This document shows, in pieces, positions 8,222 to 17,155 of a DNA stretch of 25,338 nt (position 1 is the first letter of the stretch; the number at the start of each line of letters is the position of its first letter). The notes beneath the pieces are model-generated. The model had not been told where the DNA came from. It did not search any database and saw only the letters and a list, made by a program, of their open reading frames with translations. The translations under genes were made by a program, and so were the position numbers. Source of the stretch: JAZDLC01 sp043802345 (GTDB taxonomy: Bacteria > Planctomycetota > B15-G4 > JADJEK01); contig JAZDLC010000046.1 of assembly GCA_043802345.1 (NCBI GenBank), forward strand, positions 1-25,338, in the 5' to 3' direction.

Positions 8222-8237
8222 TGGCATAGGATGTGCA
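8222..8237 (+). promoter_or_regulatory. Sigma-54 (-24/-12) promoter of the kinase/response-regulator operon
   Basis: TGGCAT-AGGAT-GTGCA matches the sigma-54 consensus TGGCAC-N5-TTGCA at 9 of 11 defined positions. The near-invariant GG (8223-8224) and GC (8235-8236) have the exact required spacing. Transcription would start near base 8248, giving a leader of about 48 bases before the well-placed ribosome site and ATG 8296. The operon encodes a sigma-54 activator, so autoregulation, or control by the membrane activator encoded downstream, is plausible. Confidence 0.65.
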
Positions 8238-8295
8238 AGATGGCTGTTCCCGGGCAGCTCCTGCATCGCATTCCTCTCGGGATTGGAGAGCTACC

Positions 8296-9906
8296 ATGAC
8301 CTGGCGGTTGATCGGCCTCATGAGCGCGGTTCTGTTCCTCTCTCTGGGAGCCTTCTTCGTGCTGCTCAGCCTCTCAGAGGACGACATCATGGACGAGGTG
8401 ACGCGGACCGTCTCCGCCGTGGGGACGAAGACCCTGTCCGCCTTCGTCGATCTGCATGGTGCGCCGGCTTGGAGTCCAAAGGAGGACGGAGCCGCTGCAA
8501 CGAGGCGGATCATCACCCGTCACTTCACGGAGGGAGAGGGATTCGAGGCTGTCTCGGAGGAAGAGCGGATTCAGCGCTGGATCAGCGAGGGTCTCGCCTC
8601 TCCGCCGCCGCCTGGGAACGGACTGTTCGTGATCCGGATCGCCGGCGGTCCGCCGCGAGAGGTCGCAGACGAAGAGGGAGCGGGGCCAGGTCCGGGCTTC
8701 GCCAGCTACGGTTCGGTCTACCTTTCGGGGGCCGAGGTTCAGGTCGAGAGCGAGCGGGAAGAGGTGCGGGCCCGCATCCCGATTTTTCGGAGCGTGGACG
8801 CCGAGATGGTGACGATCGACTTGCAGTCGGACGATCCGGATCCTGACGGCGCCGGCGCGCAGGAGCCCGCGGTCCAGGGGCCGAGGACCATCAGGGACGA
8901 ACTGGTGTTCAGGGTGCCGACCCGGGACTACCAATCGATCTTCGACCGGATCCGGAAGCGGAGCCTGCTCCTTCTGATGGGGGTCTTCATGGTCGGCATG
9001 GTCCTCTCCGCCGGGCTGGCTCGCCGCTTCACCAGGCCGATTCGGGAGCTGGACCGGGGTCTCCGGCTGCTGACCACGGGAGACCTGGATGTGTCCGTCA
9101 AGGTGTCCGGACAGGAGGAGGTGTCAAGGCTCGGGCATGCCTTCAACGACATGACACGCAGGCTCCGCTTCAGCCGGGAACGGGCCAAGGAGGTCACCCG
9201 CAGTGAGAAGCTGTCCGCTCTCGGCCGCCTGGCCGCCGGCGTGGCGCACGACGTGCGCAACCCGCTGCACTCGATCGGCCTGACCCTTCAGCATCTGCAG
9301 GATACCTGCCGCCCGGAGAGTGATGATCCGCGCGCGGAGTTTGACCGCTCCATGGCCCTGATTCGAGGGGAGATCCGCAGGCTGGATGAGCTTGTCGGGA
9401 ACTTCCTGACCTTTGCCAGAAGTGATCGCCAGGAGCGCCGTTCGGTTCGGCCGCAAGACTTGCTCCAGGAGACAGCCCGGCTGGTGCAGAAGGAGGCCGA
9501 GCGGCGGGGAATCACGGTGGAGATCGGTGGGGAGGATGACGCATCGCTGATCGAGGTCCACGCCGAGTCAGTCCGATCGGCGCTGCTCAATCTGGTGCTG
9601 AACTCATTCGAGGCGATGCCGCAAGGAGGCGTGGTCAGCCTGAGCTGTTCCAGCGGCAAGGGGGAGGATAACGGGCCGGCGGTCCGAATCGAGGTGCGGG
9701 ACACCGGCTGCGGGATTTCGGAGGAGGATCGGGAGCAGGTATTCGAGTTCGGGTACACCTCCCGCGAAGCGGGACACGGCCTCGGTCTGGCGATGGTCCA
9801 CCAGATTGTCGTGGAAGAGCATGGCGGCCGGGTTTCGCTGGAGAGCGAGCCGGGCAAGGGAACCAGGATCTGCCTGGAGTTTCCGGAAGGGGGGGCGGAA
9901 TCGTGA
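8296..9906 (+). CDS. Membrane sensor histidine kinase (HAMP-HisKA-HATPase)
   Basis: 536-residue NtrB-like sensor kinase, partner of the adjacent response regulator. ATG 8296 has GGAG seven bases upstream and puts TM1 (about residues 4-26) at the N-terminus; a longer open frame to 8233 lacks support. A ~195-residue, acidic extracytoplasmic sensor region follows with no family I can name, then TM2 (about 222-244), HAMP, the H-box ALGRLAAGVAHDVRNPLHS with phospho-acceptor His318 and HDxxN phosphatase-type motif, the N-box LNLVLNSFEAMP, and G-boxes DTGCGI and GHGLGLAMV. The stop overlaps the regulator's GTG (GTGA), so the two are translationally coupled. All catalytic elements look intact. The signal is unknown. 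Confidence 0.93.
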   Translation: MTWRLIGLMSAVLFLSLGAFFVLLSLSEDDIMDEVTRTVSAVGTKTLSAFVDLHGAPAWSPKEDGAAATRRIITRHFTEGEGFEAVSEEERIQRWISEGLASPPPPGNGLFVIRIAGGPPREVADEEGAGPGPGFASYGSVYLSGAEVQVESEREEVRARIPIFRSVDAEMVTIDLQSDDPDPDGAGAQEPAVQGPRTIRDELVFRVPTRDYQSIFDRIRKRSLLLLMGVFMVGMVLSAGLARRFTRPIRELDRGLRLLTTGDLDVSVKVSGQEEVSRLGHAFNDMTRRLRFSRERAKEVTRSEKLSALGRLAAGVAHDVRNPLHSIGLTLQHLQDTCRPESDDPRAEFDRSMALIRGEIRRLDELVGNFLTFARSDRQERRSVRPQDLLQETARLVQKEAERRGITVEIGGEDDASLIEVHAESVRSALLNLVLNSFEAMPQGGVVSLSCSSGKGEDNGPAVRIEVRDTGCGISEEDREQVFEFGYTSREAGHGLGLAMVHQIVVEEHGGRVSLESEPGKGTRICLEFPEGGAES

Positions 9907-11318
9907 CGCAGGGAACGGGAGAGGCCGGCGACTGGAAGCCCCGTCTTCTGGTGGTGGACGACGAGGAGACCCAGCGAGGGATGTTGAAGAGCATCCTGGA
10001 GCGGGCGGGGTACCACGTGGCCACGGCGGCGGACGGACAGCAGGCGTTGGACCTTCTCGAGGAAGCGAACTTCGATCTGATCCTGACCGACCAGCGCATG
10101 CCGGTTCTGGACGGTCTGGAACTGCTCAAGCGTGTCAGCAAGCTTCCGGTGGCGCTGCCTGTCGTCCTGATGACCGCCTACGGTTCGGTCTCGTCGGCGG
10201 TGGAGGCGATGAAGCACGGCGCGGCGGACTATCTCACCAAGCCGTTCGAGAAGGACGAACTCCTGCTGGTAGTGGAGAAGGTCCTCAAGCAGCGCCGGCT
10301 GGAGGATGAGGTCGTGGCGCTGCGCACGGCGCTGGCGGACCGCGTGAGTCTCGACGGCATCGTCGGCGCTTCACCCGCCATGCAGGAGGTCTTCTCGCTG
10401 ATCGAGAGGGTCGCGGAGGCCGATGTGCCGGTCCTGATCACCGGCGAGAGCGGCACGGGAAAGGAACTCGTGGCGCGGGCGATTCACGGCCGGAGCCGTC
10501 GCCATGAAGGGCCGTTCGTCGCGCTCAATTGCGCCGCCGTGCCGGAACAGCTCCTCGAGAGCGAGTTTTTCGGTCACGTGAAGGGCGCCTTCACCGGGGC
10601 CGTGCAGAGCCATGCCGGCCGGTTCGAGCAGGCCAACGGAGGCACCCTCCTGCTGGACGAGATCGGCGCCATGCGGATCGACCTGCAGGCCAAGCTGCTG
10701 CGGGCCATCCAGGAGCAGGAGATCCAGCCGCTCGGCTCCTCCACAAACACGAAGATCGACGTGAGGATCCTCTCCGCCACGTCGGATGACCTGGAAGAGG
10801 CGATCGTGAACCGCTCGTTTCGAGAAGATCTCTTCTACCGTCTGAATGTGGTTCCGATCGTCTTGCCTCCGCTGCGGGATCGGCCCGAGGACGTGCCGCT
10901 CTTGATCGAACATCTGATTCATCAAGCGTGCCGCCGCTTCGGCCGGTCGCTGCCGGAGGTCTCCGCCGAGGTCGTGGATCGGTGTCAGATCTACCCGTGG
11001 CCCGGGAACGTCCGTGAGCTGCAAAACTGCGTCGAACGGATGGTCGTGCTGACACAGAGCGACCGTCTGACCCTGGAGGACCTCCCTCCCGTGGTGCGGG
11101 ACGGCCTGCCGGAGGAGCCCTTTGATGTCGGAGCGTTCGAGCTTCCGGCGGAGGGGGTGCGGCTGGCGGAGCTGGAGCGACATCTGATCCTGAGCGCCCT
11201 CAGCCGGTCACGGGGCAGCCTCGGACCGGCGGCGCGTCTGCTGGGGATCACGTACAAGACGCTGCAGTACAGAATCCGCAAGTTTCGCATCGAACGTGAG
11301 GAGTTCATGCGGGGATAG
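9903..11318 (+). CDS. NtrC-family sigma-54-dependent response regulator
   Basis: 471-residue cytosolic transcription activator with the standard order. The receiver domain (about 12-130) has the acidic pair DDEE, phospho-acceptor Asp63 in LILTDQRMP and Lys in YLTKPF. The AAA+ sigma-54 interaction domain (about 155-390) has Walker A GESGTGKE near 181, an intact GAFTGA loop near 229 and Walker B GGTLLLDEIG. The Fis-type HTH at the C-terminus is SRGSLGPAARLLGITYKTLQYRIRKF. GTG 9903 overlaps the kinase stop. Phosphorylation by the kinase should trigger oligomerisation and ATP-driven opening of sigma-54 promoters. The -24/-12 site ahead of the operon suggests feedback. Targets outside the window cannot be judged. 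Confidence 0.95.
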   Translation: MTQGTGEAGDWKPRLLVVDDEETQRGMLKSILERAGYHVATAADGQQALDLLEEANFDLILTDQRMPVLDGLELLKRVSKLPVALPVVLMTAYGSVSSAVEAMKHGAADYLTKPFEKDELLLVVEKVLKQRRLEDEVVALRTALADRVSLDGIVGASPAMQEVFSLIERVAEADVPVLITGESGTGKELVARAIHGRSRRHEGPFVALNCAAVPEQLLESEFFGHVKGAFTGAVQSHAGRFEQANGGTLLLDEIGAMRIDLQAKLLRAIQEQEIQPLGSSTNTKIDVRILSATSDDLEEAIVNRSFREDLFYRLNVVPIVLPPLRDRPEDVPLLIEHLIHQACRRFGRSLPEVSAEVVDRCQIYPWPGNVRELQNCVERMVVLTQSDRLTLEDLPPVVRDGLPEEPFDVGAFELPAEGVRLAELERHLILSALSRSRGSLGPAARLLGITYKTLQYRIRKFRIEREEFMRG

Positions 11319-11418
11319 GAAAGGACCCACGACTCCCCTGCCCCTGCCGTGCCCTGCGCGATTCCTCAAGCCAGCCCGACCTGAGGCGACCCAACCCCAT
11401 ATGAGGTGAGGTAGGGAC

Positions 11419-14400
11419 ATGGCTCGATCTTGCCCTGGCTCCGCTACAATCGCGGGCATGCTCGCCCTGTTCGAACTCGCGGTCGGAACCCTGCTGATGA
11501 CGCAGGCTCCGGCCGAGGCACCCGCCATACCCCCCCCGATCTGCTATCCGGCCCGGCAGAAGATCGAGGTGGATGGGCGTCTTGACGAGTGGGATCGCCG
11601 GGGACCGATCCGGATCGATCGCCCGGAACAGCGCAACCTGTTCGAGGGAAGCCCGATCTCGAGAGACTGGCAGGGCGCGGCGGATGCGTCGGCCGTGATC
11701 TACCTGGCGTACGACGAGGAGTATCTGTACATCGGCGGAGAGGTTCGGGACGACCTGAGACTGCACGACGACCAGGTCTGGTGGAACGGCGACTGCCTCG
11801 AGCTGTTCCTGGATGTGGATCGTGAAGGGGACCGGAGTGAGACTGTCTGGAGCGATGACGACCTGCAAATCTGTCTGATGCCGTATCACTCCGGTCGTTC
11901 CTGGGGAGTGTCGCGGCAGGGGCTCTCCTCCAAGAGCTCGGACGGCGGGCTCCATGGAATCAAGGTGGCCGGACGCCCCACGCAGGCGGCGGGCTACACG
12001 TTCGAGGTGCAGATTCCGTTCGGCAACTTCCCCACATTCAAACCGGGCCAGGGCGTGCTCGGCTTCAACCTGGCCTTGCATGACCACGACCCGCTGCCGG
12101 ACGGCACGCAGCGACACAGCTACCTGACGATCAACGGGGCTTCCCACTGCTACTCCGACACGAGCCGGTTGCTCGATCTCGAATTCCTGGGCGACCCGGT
12201 CCTGAGGAATCCCGAGCAACAGAAATGGCTGGGGAAGGTCACTCCCTGGCTGCTCTCCATCTTCACGGCGCTGCTGTTGATCGGGCTGGTCGGCTGGGTC
12301 GCCTGGCCGGTCTTCAGCTGGGTGGACAGTCATCTGACGTCCTGGAGGCGGATGGGGCTCCTGCTGATCGCGTTCCTGCTGTTCGTGGTGTTCGGAGCGC
12401 CCTTCCTGGTGGGGCGTTTCCTGGAGTCGCGGGTCGCCGAGGAGTTCGAGGACCGCTCGCGGGTCGTCGGCAAGGTCGTCGCGGACCTGGGGGATGAGCT
12501 CCAGTTGCACGAAGGACGCGGGCTGGAGGGGCCGGGGAACCTGCTGGCCCTCCTGCGGGGAAGACCAGTGGCGATGACGCCGCTCTACGACTACACCTGC
12601 TTCGAACTCCGGCCGCGCAAGGCCGATCCGAATCTGCGCCAGTCGCTGGAGGGAGTGCCGGTCCGCCATTACGGATTCGACGTGCCCGCCGGCAAGCAAC
12701 TGTCCCTCGCCCTGCCGGAACCGATGGTTCTGAAGCGCCTCTTCCTGTTCGGTTCTTCCCGTTTCAAGGAGGAGGGCAGGGGCCGTCCCGGCGCCAGTTC
12801 GGTCAGAGAGGGGGCGCTGGCCATCAGCGTGCGCTTCGTGGACGGATCCAGGGATCCCCCAGTACTCTTCCCGGCGATCGATCGGGATCTGTCGGGCGGT
12901 CTCGATGTCCCGGTCAGTGACCGGCACGGGTTTGCCTACGAGGAGTCGGGTCGGCAGGTCGAACAGTACTTCCTGGGTCTGGAGGGGGACAGACTGGTCC
13001 GCGCGGTCACGCTGACCGTTCGGGATCAGGACATTGAATTCCGGCTGGGGGGCGTGACCTATGCGCGGGCCGGCTCGGCAGACGAGCTGGAGCCGCTGAG
13101 TCTGGCGCGCTCTTCCCTGGCCGGTCCGCCGGCGGCGCTCTGGAACGGTTTCCCCCGAAGAGTGCAGGTTGACGTATCATGCCCACCCGGGCGTTCGAGC
13201 CATGTGGTGCCGATCGGAAAGGCGCTCGACTCGATCTTCGTGTTCTACAACACCACGGACCTGGGGGTGGGCGACCCGGGTCTGAAGGGCGTCGAAGTGG
13301 GGCGCTTCACCGTCGGGAGGGCCGGGGCGGAGCCGCTGTCTGTGCCACTGCGCGCGCGCGTGAACATCGTGAACGGGTCGCTCGACCCGGCAAACCGTCC
13401 GTCTGATCTGGAATCGAAGCTGGCCTACCACTGGTTGACTTCCGATCCGAACCCGCAGCAGATCGAGATGATCGAGATCCCGCTTCCGGCCGCCGACACG
13501 CGGCCGGTGCTGACGGATCTCATGCTCGAGAATTTGGGCCCTCTCTCGAAGATCTCGCTGTTCGCGGTGACCGGGGGCACTCTGGCCGCACCCGTCCCGC
13601 CTCGGGCCGGATCCTCCCTGGAGGAGCGGGGGGATTCGCTCGCCCTGCGGCCGGAACTGATCAACAGCGTCGGGTCGCTCGACGTGGCGGTCTTCAAGGC
13701 TGGCCAGGTGGCCGAGCTGGATTTCGCCGACAGCGATCTGCGTGAGTCGTTGCGGGGGGCGCTCTATCCGCTCGGGACTGGAGAGGCCGCGGGGAAGGCT
13801 CCCGGCACTCAGCGGGCTATCCTGGCGGGGGAGCCCTATCTGCTGCGCTATTTCGAACTCGGCCGGGAGGAAGGTGAACGGCTGCTGGTGGCGGCCGCCG
13901 CGAAGGTGCGCGGACTCTCCTTCCTGAAGGTGACGCAGCGTCGGGTCGGCATCGGCGCCCTGGCCCTGATCATCCCCCTCCTGTTGTTCTACATCCTCGA
14001 TGGAGCGATGCACATCGCCAGGCTGCGCCTGCGGCTGACGACGCTGCTGATCGCCACCTCGCTGGCGCCGATCGTGATCCTGTTCGCCGTTCTCTACAAC
14101 GTGGTGGCAAGCGACCGGACAAGGCTGCGGGAGTCCCAGGCCGCCACGGCCATGCGCGAGGTGCGAGGCCGGCTGCTCGAGAAGTACCGACAGGTCCAGG
14201 TGACCTCCCGGGCAGTCATGGACTCGGAGGTGGTGCGGGGCATCCGGAACGGCGAGGCGCTGGACCGGGTGAGGATCGAGTCGTATCTGCAGGGAGTGGT
14301 CCGGGCCGACGCGGCGTCCGGGCTCGACCTGGCCGTGAGGATCGAGGTGGAGCTGCTGGGCGGGCAGCGGCTCGGCTTCTACGACTCCGAAGGCCACAAA

Positions 14401-17073
14401 TCGGCTAGCCGTTTCGACCTGGTCGAGAACGGCATCCGCTACTACTGGAATGAACTCCTGTTCTGCTCCAGCCTGGAAGGCCCCGCCGGCCAGGGGATGG
14501 TGCGCGTGGCGGCAGTGGCGGCTGTGCCCCCGGATCTCTCCCGGGACCTGGGCCGGGCCACCTCATCCCAGGTTTCGCTCTCATCCCTGAGGGGTTTTCC
14601 CGTCGCCGGCGCCTCGCCGGGAGATTCCGGGCAACGGGCCCTGGACGTGGAGGCGATTCAGAAGCAGGGCAGCCCGGTGATTCGAGAGCGAAAGGGAGGG
14701 GCAGTGGTCTGCACCGATCTGCTGCGGGCTCCGGGCGGCGACCCAGCGGCGCTGATCGAACTGGTGCTGCCACCGGACGTCTTCCTCCTTGACGTGGTGG
14801 TGACCCGGCTGCCCCTGGAGAAGTTCTTCTTCTGGCTGTGCGTCTTGACCCTGGCGGCGGGCGTGTTCATGGGAGCCGTGGCCACCTGGCGGATCACCAC
14901 TCCGGTGCTTGAGCTGGAGGGGGCTGCCCAGCGAATCGCCCGGGGAGACCTGGATGTGGAGGTCGAGACCGGCGGCCGGGGGGAGGTGGGCCGGCTGGCG
15001 CGATCATTCAACACCATGACCCTGAAGCTGAAGCATCGCGCCGCGGTCCAGGCCCGGCTCGAGCGGGCCATGGCCTCGCTGACCAGTTCCATGGAACCGA
15101 CGGCCGCCGCGGGCGCGGCGCTCAACGCCCTGGCAGAGGAGCCACTGGCCGAGTCGTGCGCCCTCTACCGGGTGGAAACGGAGCGCGACCGCCTCCAGAG
15201 ACTGGGCAAGCCGAAAGGCGACTCCCACGGTCTCCCGCTCAATATCAGTCTCGGCACAGCGTGGGAGCAGTTCCTGGCCGAACCGGAAGCCAGGATCTTC
15301 CCGCCGGGCGGAGCTTCCGCGGAACCACTGGAGCCGGTGCGTCTGGCCGGAAAACTCTCGCTTGTGCTGCCGCTCACGCTCTCCGGGAGGACCATGGGGG
15401 TGGCGATCCTCCGCTACGGCGAGAAGGTGGGAGTCGATGAACTGAAGTCGGCCCTGCCGATCCTGCAGCACCTCGGCGGGCAGATCTCCGTGTCGCTGGA
15501 GAACTCCCGGCTCTACGGGCTTGCCGTCGCGGATCCCCTGACCGGGCTGTACGTCGAGTCGTACTTCGAGAATCGTCTCACGGAGGAGGTCGACCGGGCC
15601 CAGCACCAGGGCTCGAAACTGTCGCTGGTGCGGATCGATCTGGAGGACCTGGAGAGGATCGAGCGTTCGTTGGGGCGCGCCCAGGCCCGGGAAGCGGTGG
15701 TGAGAGTGGCGCGCGTGATCCGCACCGAGGCCCGGGAGATGTACCTGGTCGCGCGTTCGAACCAATCGTTCCTGGTCCTGCTGCCGGAGACGGGAGCCCG
15801 CCTCGCCGAGGAGTTCCGGGATCGTCTGCTGAAGCGGGTCGAGGCGCTCCGGTCCGGAACGGGAGACGCGCTGCGTCTCTCGGCGCAGGGGGGAGCCGCC
15901 ACCTTCCCGGAAGATGGGCGCAGTACGGCCTTCCTGCTGGACGCTGCCGCGGCTGATGTGGCTGGCTCGAGGCGACGCAAGGTGCAGGAGGCGCTGGCGG
16001 CGAGCGATACCGAGGGTGACGGGGGGCATGCCGGCGAACTTGACGTCCACCCCTATGTCTTCCACTCCGAGGTCATGCGCGACCTTCTGGATCAGGTGGC
16101 GAAGGTCGCACCGAGCCAGGCGTCGGTGCTGATCCTCGGGGAGACCGGCACCGGAAAGGAGGTCATTGCCGACCTGCTCCACCGCTGGAGTGACCGCGCT
16201 CACCGTCCGTTCCTGGCCATCAACTGCTCGGCGGTTCCGGAGAGTCTCCTGGAGGCGGAACTGTTCGGGTTCGAGAAGGGAGCCTTCACGGGAGCCGTGC
16301 ACGCCAAGCCGGGGCAGCTCGAGGAGGCCAGCGGAGGGACTTTCCTGCTGGACGAGGTGGGGGACATGCCGATGTCGATCCAGGCGAAGCTGCTGCGGGT
16401 GCTCCAGGATCAGCAGATCGTGCGGCTTGGGGGGCGGCGCCCGCGGGTGGTCGACGTCAGGGTCCTGGCCGCCACCAACCGGGATCCGCGTTCGATGATC
16501 GATGCCGGCACCTTCCGGGCCGACCTGTACTATCGCCTGAAAGTGGTCTCCCTCACGGTGCCCAGGCTCCAGGAGCGCCGGGAGGATATCCCCATTCTGG
16601 TCGATCACTTCGTCAAGGAGTTCAACCGGGAGAATTCGAGAAGTCTCCGAGGGGTCTCTCCAGCCGCGCTCGACTTGCTCTACCGGTATGACTGGCCAGG
16701 CAACATCCGAGAGCTGAAGAACGTCCTCGATCGCGCCATGCTGATGACCGAGGGGAATCTGGTGCTCCCATCCACCCTGCTTTTCGAACCGGTCAGGGAG
16801 CCTCCTTCGGGAGGAAACTCGGGAAGGCCGGGAGGCTCCAGCCCAACGGAGCCGGAACAGGCAGGGACGGTGTTGGGAGAGGAGCTGAACGAGCGCCAGC
16901 GCCGGCTGCTCACACACCTGAACCCGGGTCAGAGCATTCGAAGTCGCGAGTATTTCGAACTCGTGGGGGTCTCGCCACGGACCGGGTTGCGCGACCTGAA
17001 CGACATGATCGACAAGGGGCTGATGGTCCGCTTCGGCCACAGGCGAGCTGCTACCTACCGCTTGCGTTCATAG
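11419..17073 (+). CDS. Giant membrane-spanning sigma-54 activator: CBM9-like ectodomain, HAMP, GAF-like, degenerate GGDEF, AAA+ and winged helix
   Basis: 1884 residues in one frame. Signal peptide (MLALFELAVGTLLM core) about 1-36; CBM9/DOMON-like beta domain about 41-257 (VDGRLDEW, YDEEYLYIGGEVRDD, CLELFLDVD); TM1 274-300 and TM2 312-333; a ~500-residue beta-rich extracytoplasmic region 334-842; TM3 843-864, TM4 872-895; Cache-like ectodomain 896-1132; TM5 1133-1158; HAMP to ~1215; GAF-like ~1216-1368; GGDEF-like 1372-1530, opening DPLTGLY but with SNQSF where GGDEF belongs, so no cyclase activity expected; AAA+ ~1545-1790 with Walker A GETGTGKE (1574), GAFTGA (1621) and GGTFLLDEVGD (1640); winged helix ~1824-1884. 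Five TMs after a signal peptide place every ectodomain outside and HAMP onward inside. No receiver domain. GAGGT lies six bases before ATG 11419; ATG 11458 with TACAAT seven bases upstream is an alternative. Probable one-component, membrane-tethered activator; ligand unknown. Confidence 0.9.
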   Translation: MARSCPGSATIAGMLALFELAVGTLLMTQAPAEAPAIPPPICYPARQKIEVDGRLDEWDRRGPIRIDRPEQRNLFEGSPISRDWQGAADASAVIYLAYDEEYLYIGGEVRDDLRLHDDQVWWNGDCLELFLDVDREGDRSETVWSDDDLQICLMPYHSGRSWGVSRQGLSSKSSDGGLHGIKVAGRPTQAAGYTFEVQIPFGNFPTFKPGQGVLGFNLALHDHDPLPDGTQRHSYLTINGASHCYSDTSRLLDLEFLGDPVLRNPEQQKWLGKVTPWLLSIFTALLLIGLVGWVAWPVFSWVDSHLTSWRRMGLLLIAFLLFVVFGAPFLVGRFLESRVAEEFEDRSRVVGKVVADLGDELQLHEGRGLEGPGNLLALLRGRPVAMTPLYDYTCFELRPRKADPNLRQSLEGVPVRHYGFDVPAGKQLSLALPEPMVLKRLFLFGSSRFKEEGRGRPGASSVREGALAISVRFVDGSRDPPVLFPAIDRDLSGGLDVPVSDRHGFAYEESGRQVEQYFLGLEGDRLVRAVTLTVRDQDIEFRLGGVTYARAGSADELEPLSLARSSLAGPPAALWNGFPRRVQVDVSCPPGRSSHVVPIGKALDSIFVFYNTTDLGVGDPGLKGVEVGRFTVGRAGAEPLSVPLRARVNIVNGSLDPANRPSDLESKLAYHWLTSDPNPQQIEMIEIPLPAADTRPVLTDLMLENLGPLSKISLFAVTGGTLAAPVPPRAGSSLEERGDSLALRPELINSVGSLDVAVFKAGQVAELDFADSDLRESLRGALYPLGTGEAAGKAPGTQRAILAGEPYLLRYFELGREEGERLLVAAAAKVRGLSFLKVTQRRVGIGALALIIPLLLFYILDGAMHIARLRLRLTTLLIATSLAPIVILFAVLYNVVASDRTRLRESQAATAMREVRGRLLEKYRQVQVTSRAVMDSEVVRGIRNGEALDRVRIESYLQGVVRADAASGLDLAVRIEVELLGGQRLGFYDSEGHKSASRFDLVENGIRYYWNELLFCSSLEGPAGQGMVRVAAVAAVPPDLSRDLGRATSSQVSLSSLRGFPVAGASPGDSGQRALDVEAIQKQGSPVIRERKGGAVVCTDLLRAPGGDPAALIELVLPPDVFLLDVVVTRLPLEKFFFWLCVLTLAAGVFMGAVATWRITTPVLELEGAAQRIARGDLDVEVETGGRGEVGRLARSFNTMTLKLKHRAAVQARLERAMASLTSSMEPTAAAGAALNALAEEPLAESCALYRVETERDRLQRLGKPKGDSHGLPLNISLGTAWEQFLAEPEARIFPPGGASAEPLEPVRLAGKLSLVLPLTLSGRTMGVAILRYGEKVGVDELKSALPILQHLGGQISVSLENSRLYGLAVADPLTGLYVESYFENRLTEEVDRAQHQGSKLSLVRIDLEDLERIERSLGRAQAREAVVRVARVIRTEAREMYLVARSNQSFLVLLPETGARLAEEFRDRLLKRVEALRSGTGDALRLSAQGGAATFPEDGRSTAFLLDAAAADVAGSRRRKVQEALAASDTEGDGGHAGELDVHPYVFHSEVMRDLLDQVAKVAPSQASVLILGETGTGKEVIADLLHRWSDRAHRPFLAINCSAVPESLLEAELFGFEKGAFTGAVHAKPGQLEEASGGTFLLDEVGDMPMSIQAKLLRVLQDQQIVRLGGRRPRVVDVRVLAATNRDPRSMIDAGTFRADLYYRLKVVSLTVPRLQERREDIPILVDHFVKEFNRENSRSLRGVSPAALDLLYRYDWPGNIRELKNVLDRAMLMTEGNLVLPSTLLFEPVREPPSGGNSGRPGGSSPTEPEQAGTVLGEELNERQRRLLTHLNPGQSIRSREYFELVGVSPRTGLRDLNDMIDKGLMVRFGHRRAATYRLRS
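11445..11450 (+). promoter_or_regulatory. Candidate -10 box with leaderless spacing inside the 5' end of the giant activator gene
   Basis: TACAAT is followed by CGCGGGC (7 bases) and ATG 11458, in frame with the activator. If used, the protein would begin 13 residues later and lose the Arg that gives the signal peptide its basic n-region, which argues for the 11419 start. Both could operate. Confidence 0.35.
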
Positions 17074-17155
17074 CACCTTACAAAGGCCGACAGATTGTGC
17101 CAGGAGACTCTATTCCGGCAGTCTTGGCGGATAATGGCGGAATTATTGAAGACCG

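Larger units (their letters stand above)
7781..8295. other. 515-base intergenic region between the M29 gene and the histidine kinase gene
   Basis: It holds, in order, the M29 ribosome site and operator-like repeats (7788-7851), two hairpin-forming GC elements each followed by CAACC (7896-7912 and 8006-8024), a possible decayed coding remnant (8027-8148), a candidate terminator (8197-8218) and a sigma-54 promoter (8222-8237). I see no convincing intact gene in it. Confidence 0.7.

Noticed and set aside
8240..8299. 19-codon open frame whose stop overlaps the kinase ATG (ATGA), preceded by TAGGAT-N7
   Set aside because: The stronger sigma-54 promoter would start transcription near 8248, after this ATG, and there is no ribosome site. 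Likely chance.
11420..11435. TGGCTC...TTGCC resembling a sigma-54 promoter at the giant activator start
   Set aside because: The spacing between the GG and GC dinucleotides is one base short of the strict requirement.
17135..17150. TGGCGG-N5-TTGAA as a second sigma-54 promoter
   Set aside because: Two mismatches in the -24 half and GA at the -12 dinucleotide; the site at 17269 is a better match and closer to the gene.
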